DNA of 57,801 nucleotides from Bacillota bacterium (GTDB taxonomy: Bacteria > Bacillota > Dehalobacteriia > UBA4068 > UBA4997). Below are positions 26,519-34,232 of this stretch, one piece after another. Positions within the stretch are counted from its first letter, which is position 1. Each line of letters opens with the position of its first letter. The stretch is taken from the NCBI GenBank assembly GCA_021769035.1, contig JAETTP010000010.1, positions 1 through 57,801 on the forward strand. Direction: 5' to 3'. Under the pieces are notes generated by a model. The model was not told where the DNA came from, searched no databases, and worked only from the letters and a program-made list of their open reading frames with translations. Position numbers and translations under genes: made by a program.

Positions 26519-27400
26519 ATGCAAAAAAAATACAACAAAGCTTTCTTATTTATATTAGCGGCTCTGCTGCTGGCCCTGAGCATGCCGCAAGCCCTGCTGG
26601 CTGTGGATATGCCAACAGCCTCCGGCACGGCCACCAAATCCTGCGATAAGGCCACCATTGATTACTCCAACACCTCCGACGGCTATGTGATGGCCCAGTT
26701 TACGGCCAACACCGGCAAGCGTATTCGGGCCCAGGTGGTTGGGCCGAAAACAACCTATACATATGAGCTGCCGCCGCAAAAATGGATTACTTTTCCCCTT
26801 TCCGACGGCAACGGCGATTACAAGGTGACGGTTTTTGAAAACACCACGGAAAACAAATATGCCACGGTGGTTTCGGCCAGCTTCAAGGTGACGCTGACCG
26901 ATGAGTTTGCGCCTTTTTTGCGCCCAAATCAATATGTGGATTACGCCAACGCTCCCAGCACCACCAAAAAAGCGGCGGAGCTGTTGCAGGGCGAAACCAA
27001 CGACCTGAAAAAGATTGAAAAAATCTACAATTACGTGGTAGACAACTTTACCTACGACACGGAAAAAGCCAAAAGCGTCGCCAGTGGCTACCTGCCGGTG
27101 CTAGACAGCGTTTTGGCAGCCAAAAAAGGCATCTGCTTTGATTACGCCTCCGTGATGACAGGCATGCTACGCAGCCAGGGGATTCCCTGCAAGCTGGTGG
27201 TTGGCTATGCCGGCACTGCCTATCACGCCTGGATTAGCGTTTGGACCAAGGAAACCGGCTGGATTGACAATGCCATTCAGTTTAACGGCACCAGTTGGCA
27301 GAGAATGGACCCTACCTTTGCTTCATCCGGCAAAAAGAGTGAAACAATTATGAAATATATTGGTGACGGTAAAAACTACACCACCAAATATTTATACTAA
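26519..27400 (+). CDS. Secreted transglutaminase-like cysteine protease-fold protein
   Basis: 293 residues. A signal peptide (basic KKK head, hydrophobic core 8-27, cleavage near LLAVD) is followed by a beta-rich domain of about 100 residues, then a transglutaminase-like domain. The catalytic triad fits C206 (KGICFDYAS), H236 (AYHAWISVW) and D264 (RMDPTFA). Such proteins act outside the cell on peptides or proteins; the substrate is unknown. GAGAGGGG precedes the ATG. An upstream in-frame extension to 26312 runs through the promoter and is rejected. Followed by a hairpin terminator and the pilus-like operon. Confidence 0.9.
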   Translation: MQKKYNKAFLFILAALLLALSMPQALLAVDMPTASGTATKSCDKATIDYSNTSDGYVMAQFTANTGKRIRAQVVGPKTTYTYELPPQKWITFPLSDGNGDYKVTVFENTTENKYATVVSASFKVTLTDEFAPFLRPNQYVDYANAPSTTKKAAELLQGETNDLKKIEKIYNYVVDNFTYDTEKAKSVASGYLPVLDSVLAAKKGICFDYASVMTGMLRSQGIPCKLVVGYAGTAYHAWISVWTKETGWIDNAIQFNGTSWQRMDPTFASSGKKSETIMKYIGDGKNYTTKYLY

Positions 27401-27408
27401 AACATTTT

Positions 27409-27437
27409 GGCCGGCTTAGCTTAACGCCAAGTCGGCC
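27409..27437 (+). terminator. Hairpin terminator after the transglutaminase-like gene
   Basis: 9-bp stem GGCCGGCTT / AAGTCGGCC (one G-T pair), 11-base loop, followed by TGAAATTTT. The T-run is weak, so some read-through into the pilus-like operon is possible; I see no clear separate promoter between it and 27473. Confidence 0.6.
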
Positions 27438-27472
27438 TGAAATTTTACAGATTTTTTGAATAGGAGTTAGAT

Positions 27473-28516
27473 ATGAAAACACAAATTTTGTCTAATGAAG
27501 AAATCGCTTCGTTTTGCCTGGAACTATCCCTGCTGCTGCACGCCGGCGTCAGCGCCAGCGACGGCCTCACCCTGTTGGCCGAGGAAAGCTCCGCTGAGCA
27601 TAAGCAGCTGTTAAACGGACTGGCTCTGCAAATTGACGACGGCAACACCCTGCCCCAGGCCTTGAAAGACAGCGGCCGCTTCCCGGCTTACGTCTGCGGC
27701 CTGCTGGAGGTTGGCGAACAATCCGGCCACACCGAGGAGGCCCTCTCCGCCCTGGCTCAGTACTATGAGGGCCGGGGGCGCCTGGATAAACGTATCCGCA
27801 GCGCACTGCTTTATCCGGCAGTAATGCTGCTTTTAATGCTGCTGGTGATTGCGGTGCTTCTGATTAAGGTTCTGCCTATCTTTAACGACGTTTACACCTC
27901 GCTGGGAGGCAGCCTGAGCGGCGTGGCCGGCATGCTGCTGAGCGTGGGCCAAGGCCTGGACGCCGCTATGCCGGTGCTTTGGCTACTGTTGGCTTTGCTG
28001 GTGGTGTTTGTAACCGTGTTCGCCGTTTCCCCCTCTTTCCGCAGCAGTTTAACCGCTGCCTGGCAAAAGAACAGCGGCGACAAGGGCCTGGCCAACCAAA
28101 TTAACACCGCCCGTCTGGCGCAGGCTTTGGCAATGGGTATGTCCAGCGGCCTGCCGATGGAGCAAGCCTTGGAGCTGGCCGAGGGCTTGGTGGTTGATAT
28201 TCCCTCCGCTCAAAAACGCTGCCAAAACTGCCGTCAGCTTTTGGATAACGGCCACAGCCTCAGCGAAGCCCTACGCGAAAGCAAAATGCTACCGGCCAGC
28301 CAATGCCGGCTGCTGGAGCTAGGCCAGCGCAGCGGCCTGGCCGACAGCACCATGAACAAAATCGCGGAAAGCATGGCCGAAGCCAGTGAGGCCGCCCTGG
28401 AAGACACCGTCAGCCGGGTGGAACCGGCCTTGGTTTTCGTCTGCTCCCTGTTGGTGGGCCTGATTTTGCTTTCGGTTATGCTGCCTTTGATGAATATAAT
28501 GTCAGCTATTGGCTAA
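27473..28516 (+). CDS. Type II secretion F / PilC-like inner-membrane platform protein
   Basis: 347 residues with two T2SSF repeats. Three membrane helices (about 112-133, 165-187, 319-341) separate two cytoplasmic helical domains (ELSLLLHAGVSASDGLTLLAEE and ARLAQALAMGMSSGLPMEQALELAE), and LLELGQRSGLADSTM is the family signature. It should anchor pilus assembly in the membrane and contact the ATPase. GGAG lies before the ATG. First gene of the seven-gene operon ending in a sortase. Confidence 0.92.
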   Translation: MKTQILSNEEIASFCLELSLLLHAGVSASDGLTLLAEESSAEHKQLLNGLALQIDDGNTLPQALKDSGRFPAYVCGLLEVGEQSGHTEEALSALAQYYEGRGRLDKRIRSALLYPAVMLLLMLLVIAVLLIKVLPIFNDVYTSLGGSLSGVAGMLLSVGQGLDAAMPVLWLLLALLVVFVTVFAVSPSFRSSLTAAWQKNSGDKGLANQINTARLAQALAMGMSSGLPMEQALELAEGLVVDIPSAQKRCQNCRQLLDNGHSLSEALRESKMLPASQCRLLELGQRSGLADSTMNKIAESMAEASEAALEDTVSRVEPALVFVCSLLVGLILLSVMLPLMNIMSAIG

Positions 28517-28551
28517 AAAAATTTGGCTGATCTGAATAAAAGAGGACTAAT

Positions 28552-28872
28552 ATGAAAAAGAGCAATTTTTCTCTTTCAACTTTGTTGAAAGGACTGTTTC
28601 TGCCCGTTTTGGCAGCGGTATTTCTCTTCTGTTTTGCTACAGCGGTAAACAGCCTGAGCGCCGGCCGGCAGGATGAAACCCAGCAACAGTTAGAAGCCGC
28701 CCTGCGCCGGGCCTGCGTGGCCTGCTACGCCACCGAGGGCATTTACCCGCCCAACCTGGCCTATCTGAAAGAACATTACGGCATTCAAATTGACGAGGAT
28801 AATTATGTTGTACGTTATGACATTTTTGCTGAGAATTTAATGCCGGATATTACCGTGCTAACTAACTATTAA
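28552..28872 (+). CDS. Small membrane-anchored protein of the pilus-like operon
   Basis: 106 residues: a basic head, one helix at about 14-33, then a small domain containing LRRACVACYATEGIYPPNL and LKEHYGIQIDEDNYVV. The N-terminal helix followed by a compact domain is pilin-like, but the usual prepilin cleavage motif (G then F/M-T-x-x-E) is absent. AGAGGA precedes the ATG. No named family recognised. Confidence 0.85.
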   Translation: MKKSNFSLSTLLKGLFLPVLAAVFLFCFATAVNSLSAGRQDETQQQLEAALRRACVACYATEGIYPPNLAYLKEHYGIQIDEDNYVVRYDIFAENLMPDITVLTNY

Positions 28873-28902
28873 ACTTCTGAAAAGTTTTCGGAGAAAAAGA
28901 TA

Positions 28903-29379
28903 ATGAAACAAACGACCATTAAACATCATTTGGACGGTTTGCTGGCGCTCATTCTCTTTGGCGTGTTTGCGGTGAGTATTCTGGGGGTGCTACTGTGCGG
29001 CGCCGACGCCTACAACCGCCTGACACAGAGGGATCAGGCCGCTTACGAGCATCGCACCGGCCTGCAATACGTGGCTGCCAGGGTACGCCAGGCCGATGCC
29101 GCCGGTGAAATCCGGGTGGAACCATTTGGAGATATTGACGCACTAGTGCTGGGACAGGAATACCTAACCCGCGTCTACTATTACGACGGCTATATTATGG
29201 AGCTTTACGCCGACGCTTCAGCAGAACTGGAACCGCAGGACGGCGAAAAAATTCTGCCGGCTGCCGGCTTAGATTTCAGCCTGACAGATGATCTGCTCAA
29301 CATCAGCTTCACAGATAGCCAGGGCAACGCGGACACCCTGTTGCTTAATTTGCGCAGCCAAAAGGAGGCGGAGCAATGA
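28903..29379 (+). CDS. DUF4860-like membrane-anchored protein
   Basis: 158 residues. One N-terminal helix (about 10-31) and a beta-rich extracytoplasmic domain (YVAARVRQADAAGEIRVEPF, LTRVYYYDGYIMELYADA). This looks like DUF4860, found with clostridial pilus-like loci. It overlaps the next gene by 4 bases (ATGA). Role probably a minor pilin-like subunit (inference). Confidence 0.85.
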   Translation: MKQTTIKHHLDGLLALILFGVFAVSILGVLLCGADAYNRLTQRDQAAYEHRTGLQYVAARVRQADAAGEIRVEPFGDIDALVLGQEYLTRVYYYDGYIMELYADASAELEPQDGEKILPAAGLDFSLTDDLLNISFTDSQGNADTLLLNLRSQKEAEQ

Positions 29380-29801
29380 AAAGTAAAGCACCACTGGTTT
29401 TAATGGAACAAATTATCATGCTGCTGGTGTTTGCCTTAGCCGCCGCCATCTGTCTGCAAGCCTTCATCAAGGCTGACGCTCTGTCCTCAGCCAGCGCGGC
29501 CAGAGATAAGGCTGTGGTTCTGGCCCAATCCACAGCGGAGCTTATCCGCAGCAATGAGGGCGATTTAGCTAAGGCCGCCGAGCAAATGGCGGCCAGCTGT
29601 GAACAAGGCCTGTTGCAGCAAACCTACGACCACGATTGGCAACCCAGCGCGGCCGCCAACCCGGCCTTTACGTTGCAAGCCCATATTACGCCCAACGACT
29701 CGCCCGGTCTGGGAACTGCCAAAGTGCTGGTTTTGGATGAGCAACAGCAAACTATTTTTGAATTGGATATAGCCTGGCAGGAGGTGGAAGCCAATGCCTG
29801 A
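29376..29801 (+). CDS. Pseudopilin-like membrane protein
   Basis: 141 residues. A hydrophobic N-terminal helix (LMEQIIMLLVFALAAAICLQ, about 9-28) resembles pilin helices, with a glutamate near its start as in true pilins, but no clear prepilin peptidase site. The soluble domain is small and has one cysteine (ASCEQG). It overlaps the next gene by 8 bases. Confidence 0.82.
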   Translation: MKSKAPLVLMEQIIMLLVFALAAAICLQAFIKADALSSASAARDKAVVLAQSTAELIRSNEGDLAKAAEQMAASCEQGLLQQTYDHDWQPSAAANPAFTLQAHITPNDSPGLGTAKVLVLDEQQQTIFELDIAWQEVEANA

Positions 29802-30309
29802 GAGTAATTACAGCTCCCCTAACAAAACCAATTTCCGGCCGCCGGCTTTGGGCGGCGTTTCCCTGCTGGTAATTTTTGCCGTGCTCTGCCTGACAGTTTT
29901 TGCCCTGCTCAGCCTTTCCACTGTGCAGGCCGATTGCCGCCTGGCCGACGCCACGGCCCAGTCTGTCAGCGATTATTATGCAGCAGATCTGGAGGCCCAA
30001 ACGATTTTGGCCAAATTGCGCCAGGGCGAGCGACCAGCCAACGTGACTGTTGAAGCCGCCGAAGCTGCTTCATCGGAAAACAATACCATTGCGCCGGAGG
30101 CCGAAAATGCGGATAGCGCAGTTAATTCCAACAGCCCAAGCGCGCTTTACAGCTACACCTGCCAAATTTCCGAAACCCAAAATTTGCAGGTGCAGGTGCG
30201 CCTAAACCCACAAACCGGCGCTTACTCCGTTTTGCGCTGGCAAGCCGTACCCAGCGGCAACTGGCAAACGGAGGACACCCTGGAGCTTTGGGACGGCACC
30301 ACGTTTTAA
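29794..30309 (+). CDS. PilX-like or unnamed membrane-anchored protein
   Basis: 171 residues: a 20-residue polar head, one helix (about 21-45), then a soluble domain with an acidic Ser/Ala/Glu/Asn-rich stretch (about 80-115) and a beta-rich C-terminus. AGGAGGTGG precedes the ATG. The N-terminal topology resembles PilX-type minor pilins; sequence does not give a firm family. Confidence 0.82.
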   Translation: MPESNYSSPNKTNFRPPALGGVSLLVIFAVLCLTVFALLSLSTVQADCRLADATAQSVSDYYAADLEAQTILAKLRQGERPANVTVEAAEAASSENNTIAPEAENADSAVNSNSPSALYSYTCQISETQNLQVQVRLNPQTGAYSVLRWQAVPSGNWQTEDTLELWDGTTF

Positions 30310-30321
30310 GGAGGTTTTAAG

Positions 30322-31380
30322 ATGGAGGATTTAAATTATTACTTGCAGCGGGCCGTCAAAGACGGCGCATCTGATTTGTTTTTTATCGCCGGCAGCCCGG
30401 CTTGCGAAAAGCTGGAAAAGGCGGTGCAACATATTAATGATGAAAGGCTGTTTTCCACTCACACGGAGGAGCTGGTTAAACAGCTTTACATACAGGCCGG
30501 ACGTTCCTCCGACAAATTGATGGAAAACGGCGATGACGATTTTTCCTTTGCCGTGCCGGGCTTGGCCCGCTTCCGCGTCAACACCTATCGTCAACGGGGT
30601 TCTTTGGCCGCCGTGGTGCGCGTGGTGGCTTTCAATATCCCGGATTGGCGGGCATTAAATATCCCGGAGCAGGTTATCAACTTAGCCAACCAAACCAATG
30701 GTATGATATTGGTAACCGGCACCGCCGGCAGCGGCAAGTCCACCACCCAGGCCTGCATAATCGACCAAATTAACAAAACGCGGGCCTGCCATATCGTTAC
30801 CCTGGAAGACCCAATCGAATATCTGCACCGCAACCAGCTCAGCATTATCAGCCAGCGGGAAATTGCTATCGACACCAACGATTATCTGGCGGCCCTGCGG
30901 GCCTGCCTGCGCCAAGCGCCAGACGTTATCCTGCTAGGTGAGATGCGCGACCATGAAACAATCCGCACCGCGATGACGGCGGCGGAAACCGGCCACCTGC
31001 TGATTGCCACCCTGCACACCAGCGGCGCCGTCAACACCGTCGACCGCATTGTGGATACTTTCCCGGAGGGCCAGCAGGAACAAATCCGCGTGCAGCTGAG
31101 TATGGTGCTCAGCACCGTGGTTTCCCAACAGCTGTTGCCGGCGCTGGACGGCTCGTTGGTACCGGCTTACGAAATAATGCATATGAACAATAATATTCGT
31201 ACCCTTATCCGCGAAAACAAAACCTACCAAATTGACAACGCCATCACCACTGGCAGTCGCGAAGGCATGATTAGTATGGATCAATCAATTTACAATCTGT
31301 ATCAGGCTGGTAAAATCAGCAAGCAAACTGCTTTAGATTACGCCAGCAATCTGGAATACATTCAACGCCGTCTTGGTTAA
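30322..31380 (+). CDS. PilT-like type IV pilus retraction ATPase
   Basis: 352 residues. Domains in order: PAS-like N-terminal domain, then the RecA-like core. Walker A is TGTAGSGKSTT, the Asp box follows at VTLEDPIEYLH, Walker B is VILLGEMRD with ETIRTAMTAAETGHLLIATLHTS (His box), and IRTLIRENKTYQID matches the PilT-specific AIRNLIRE motif. This marks it as PilT, not PilB. Strong AAGGAGG site. No PilB-like assembly ATPase is found in the operon. Confidence 0.94.
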   Translation: MEDLNYYLQRAVKDGASDLFFIAGSPACEKLEKAVQHINDERLFSTHTEELVKQLYIQAGRSSDKLMENGDDDFSFAVPGLARFRVNTYRQRGSLAAVVRVVAFNIPDWRALNIPEQVINLANQTNGMILVTGTAGSGKSTTQACIIDQINKTRACHIVTLEDPIEYLHRNQLSIISQREIAIDTNDYLAALRACLRQAPDVILLGEMRDHETIRTAMTAAETGHLLIATLHTSGAVNTVDRIVDTFPEGQQEQIRVQLSMVLSTVVSQQLLPALDGSLVPAYEIMHMNNNIRTLIRENKTYQIDNAITTGSREGMISMDQSIYNLYQAGKISKQTALDYASNLEYIQRRLG

Positions 31381-31405
31381 TTACAACCAATTTACGAGGT
31401 GAATT

Positions 31406-32434
31406 ATGATCCAAAATCCACGTTTACGCCGTGCTTTAATTATCATTTTCGGCCTGATTTTTGTAATCAGCCTCACCGGATTGCTCACCAATTTGCTTGC
31501 TTATCGGCAAGGCGAGCAGATTTATCAGGAAGCCGCCAATTTAGTTAAACTGCCGGACCTCACCAATATCACCCCTGTCCCGGCCATAACCGAGCAACCG
31601 AATGTTTCAAAGCCGGAGCAACCTTATATTGACCCCTATGCCGACGCCTTGCAAGCGATGGATTTTAGCGCCCTGCGAGAGGTCAATCCAGAGGTGCTTG
31701 GCTGGCTGCTGATACCCAACACCGGCATATCCTATCCCCTGCTGCAACACGCCAACAATGAATACTATCTGGGCCACAGCTGGAACAAATCCCGCAGCCC
31801 GGTGGGCGCTATTTTCCTGGACAGTCAATGCAGCAAAAGCCTGAGCAACTTCAACACCATAATTTACGGGCACCGTATGAATAACGGCTCCATGTTCACA
31901 CCGCTGGCCAAATACAAAAATCAAAGCTACTGGCAAGAGCACCCCACCGTTTATATAACCGACGACAACGGCACTCATCGCTACGAAATTTTTGCCGCCT
32001 ATGAGGTAAGCACCAGCGGCATGACCTACGCGCTGAGTTTTTCCACCGACGCCGGCAAACAAAAATTCATCAATTACTGCCTGGAACAATCGCTGATTGA
32101 AACCGGCTTGCAGCCCACCGTCAACGACTATATTTTAACCCTTTCCACCTGCACCGGGCACGGACACGCCACCCGTTGGGTGGTGCAGGCTATGCGTAAA
32201 AGCGAGGAAGCGTCAACTACTCCGCCGGAGGATGAGCCGACAAACAAAAGCGAAACAGCTGACGATGACGACTCCAATCAGGTTGAAAATCAAGACCAGG
32301 CAATAGAGCCGGAACAAAATTCATCTGATACAGAAAATGCCCCAGAGCAAACTCAGAATGAAGCTGAATCAGACCAAACCGACGAACCAAATCCAGAAAC
32401 CGGCCTGACAGACCTACTCCCCACAGCCAACTAG
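31406..32434 (+). CDS. Class B sortase with acidic C-terminal tail
   Basis: 342 residues. A membrane helix at about 9-31 anchors it; the sortase domain has catalytic His in IIYGHRMNNGS (about 154), Cys in TLSTCTGHG (about 248) and Arg in ATRWVVQ (about 255), and the class B helix before the core. Residues about 268-342 form a Glu/Asp/Gln/Asn/Pro tail that normal sortases lack. It should cut a sorting signal and fix a protein to peptidoglycan or join subunits; the substrate is not in this window. CGAGGTGA precedes the ATG. Confidence 0.93.
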   Translation: MIQNPRLRRALIIIFGLIFVISLTGLLTNLLAYRQGEQIYQEAANLVKLPDLTNITPVPAITEQPNVSKPEQPYIDPYADALQAMDFSALREVNPEVLGWLLIPNTGISYPLLQHANNEYYLGHSWNKSRSPVGAIFLDSQCSKSLSNFNTIIYGHRMNNGSMFTPLAKYKNQSYWQEHPTVYITDDNGTHRYEIFAAYEVSTSGMTYALSFSTDAGKQKFINYCLEQSLIETGLQPTVNDYILTLSTCTGHGHATRWVVQAMRKSEEASTTPPEDEPTNKSETADDDDSNQVENQDQAIEPEQNSSDTENAPEQTQNEAESDQTDEPNPETGLTDLLPTAN

Positions 32435-32450
32435 ACTGTGGGGAGTTTTT
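32416..32450 (+). terminator. Intrinsic terminator of the sortase operon
   Basis: 11-bp stem ACTCCCCACAG / CTGTGGGGAGT, loop of 9 holding the sortase stop codon, then a TTTTT run. Confidence 0.9.
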
Positions 32451-32462
32451 GTTCAAGCTAGG

Positions 32463-33152
32463 TCACACCTTTTGATACAAGGCGCAAAGTTGCTCAACCG
32501 AAATATCAAGGTCCGCCGCACCTGAGGACACCACTGCAATAACCGGAACTTGAGCCAACGGCTCCACCATCTGTCGGTTATCCTCGTGCAGGCGGTTGCC
32601 CGCCTCAAAATTGTTCAAAACCACGCCGGCCACCGGAATATCCAGGCTGCGCATATAAGCACAGGTGGTGACAATAGCATTAAGCGTGCCCAGGCCAGCG
32701 TCGGCCACCACCAACGCCGGCAAATGCAAAGCCAGAATAATATCCGTCAACATCAGCCGCTGCTCAGCGTCGTAACGAATTGGGCAGGCAATGCCGCCGC
32801 TGCCCTCCATTGTTACATAAGCATATTTTTGGCAAACCGCCGCAAAATCCCTCTGAACACGCGGCAGTTCCACTGGGCTACCCTCCAGCTGGGCCGCCAA
32901 ATGCGGTGAAACGGCATTTTCATAGATATAGGAAACCATTTCTGCATAGCTTTGGCCAGTTTGCGCCACTTGCTGCACATAATCTGCATCGCCCGGCACC
33001 AGCACGCCGTCCCGATATTCCGCCCCGCTTAGGGCAGCTTTGTAATAGCCAGCCTTCAGCCCGGCCTGCACCAGCTTCTTCACCAGCAAGGCAGTCACAT
33101 AGGTTTTGCCCACATCGGTGCCAGTAGCCGTGATAAAAAGCCCTTTACTCAT
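32463..33152 (-). CDS. bioD: Dethiobiotin synthetase
   Basis: ATP-dependent carboxylation of DAPA to dethiobiotin. 229 residues. Walker A TATGTDVGKTYV, then YKAALSG and VTMEGSGGIACPI fit the family; DAGLGTLNAIVTT and VLNNFEAGNRLHED are the nucleotide-side motifs. ATG at 33152 (AGGAGGG upstream) overlaps the bioB stop by 8 bases. Only bioB and bioD are here; bioA/F or pimelate genes must lie elsewhere or biotin precursors come from outside. Confidence 0.95.
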   Translation of the reverse strand: MSKGLFITATGTDVGKTYVTALLVKKLVQAGLKAGYYKAALSGAEYRDGVLVPGDADYVQQVAQTGQSYAEMVSYIYENAVSPHLAAQLEGSPVELPRVQRDFAAVCQKYAYVTMEGSGGIACPIRYDAEQRLMLTDIILALHLPALVVADAGLGTLNAIVTTCAYMRSLDIPVAGVVLNNFEAGNRLHEDNRQMVEPLAQVPVIAVVSSGAADLDISVEQLCALYQKV

Positions 33153-34131
33153 CAAGCAACGCCCTCCTGTAGCCCAGCTCGGCCAAAATTTGCTTATCGG
33201 AAGCAATCGTTTCGCCGGTGGTGGTCAGCATATCGCCGGAAATTGCCGCATTTGCGCCGGACTGAAAACAGGCCCGTCCACTATCGCCCAAAAGCTTGCG
33301 TCCGCCGGCCAACCGAATAGCCGCCTTAGGCAGAATAAAACGAAAGATTGCACAGATCCGCCGCATTTCCGCATTAGTCAGAAGCTTGTTATGCTCCAAA
33401 GGAGTGCCTGGTATTGGGTTCAGCATGTTCACCGGCACCGAGGTAACGCCCAACTCCCGCAGCTGCAAAGCCATATCGATTCTATCCTCCATGCTCTCCC
33501 CCAGCCCCATCAGGCCGCCGCTGCAAACCGAAAGCCCAGCCCGCTGCGCCGCCTGAATGGCGGCAATTTTTTCCTCAAAGCTGTGCGTAGTGCAAATTTG
33601 CGGAAAAAACTTGCGCGAGGTTTCCAAATTGTTATGTACTCGGCTAAGGCCGGCTTCTTTCAGGCGACAAAACTGCTCCTCATTTAACAGACCAAAGGAA
33701 GCGCAAATGGAGATGTCACATTCCGCCGCAAGCTGCCGGATAATCTCACAAGCCGCGTCAACCTCCTTGTCGGAAAGACGTTTCCCGGAAGTAACCAACG
33801 AAAAACGCAACACGCCTTGCTCTGCATTATATTTGGCCGCCTGCACCACCTCAGCCGCCGACAGCAACGGATACTCCTCCACATCAGTTTTATAACAGGC
33901 AGACTGCGCACAATACTGGCAGTTTTCACTGCAACGGCCGCTTTTAGCATTGATAATAGTGCAAATGTCAAAGGCGTCCTGGCAAAAATGACGGCGGATT
34001 TCGTCAGCAGCCTGACAAAGCTCCTCCAGCGGCGCTTCCAGCAGCTGCATAGCCTCCTCTTTGTCAATATTTTGCCCAGCCAAAACCTTCTCTTGTAAGC
34101 TTTTCAGCAACTTAAATTCCTCCTTACCCAT
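33145..34131 (-). CDS. bioB: Biotin synthase
   Basis: Radical SAM enzyme that inserts sulfur into dethiobiotin. 328 residues. The [4Fe-4S] motif CSENCQYC is at about residues 60-67, followed by AQSACYKTDVEEYPLL; further conserved parts include CASFGLLNEEQ, RVHNNLETS and CSGGLMGLGE. I start at the ATG at 34131 because the promoter and operator occupy 34145-34201, ruling out the open frame reaching 34182. The ATG lacks a strong ribosome site. Confidence 0.95.
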   Translation of the reverse strand: MGKEEFKLLKSLQEKVLAGQNIDKEEAMQLLEAPLEELCQAADEIRRHFCQDAFDICTIINAKSGRCSENCQYCAQSACYKTDVEEYPLLSAAEVVQAAKYNAEQGVLRFSLVTSGKRLSDKEVDAACEIIRQLAAECDISICASFGLLNEEQFCRLKEAGLSRVHNNLETSRKFFPQICTTHSFEEKIAAIQAAQRAGLSVCSGGLMGLGESMEDRIDMALQLRELGVTSVPVNMLNPIPGTPLEHNKLLTNAEMRRICAIFRFILPKAAIRLAGGRKLLGDSGRACFQSGANAAISGDMLTTTGETIASDKQILAELGYRRALLDE

Positions 34132-34144
34132 ATCAGCAAAATTA

Positions 34145-34172
34145 GTAAACCATTTATTTATATATTGTTTAC
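34145..34172 (-). promoter_or_regulatory. BirA-type biotin operator
   Basis: Inverted repeat GTAAAC (34145-34150) and GTTTAC (34167-34172), 16 bases apart. BirA sites are paired GTWAAC-like arms with about this spacing. It touches the -10 box, so biotinyl-AMP-bound BirA would block transcription. Confidence 0.75.
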
Positions 34173-34201
34173 ATTTTAGCACGGCAAAAGGAAATTGTCA
34201 A
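34173..34201 (-). promoter_or_regulatory. Promoter for bioBD
   Basis: Minus strand: -35 TTGACA (34196-34201), 17-base spacer, -10 TAAAAT (34173-34178). Confidence 0.82.
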
Positions 34202-34232
34202 TATTATTTTTTAATAAAGTTTACAAGTCAAT

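Noticed and set aside
34132-34182. Longer bioB start at 34182
   Set aside because: The codon lies within the spacer and -10 area of the bio promoter, so it would not be transcribed as coding mRNA.
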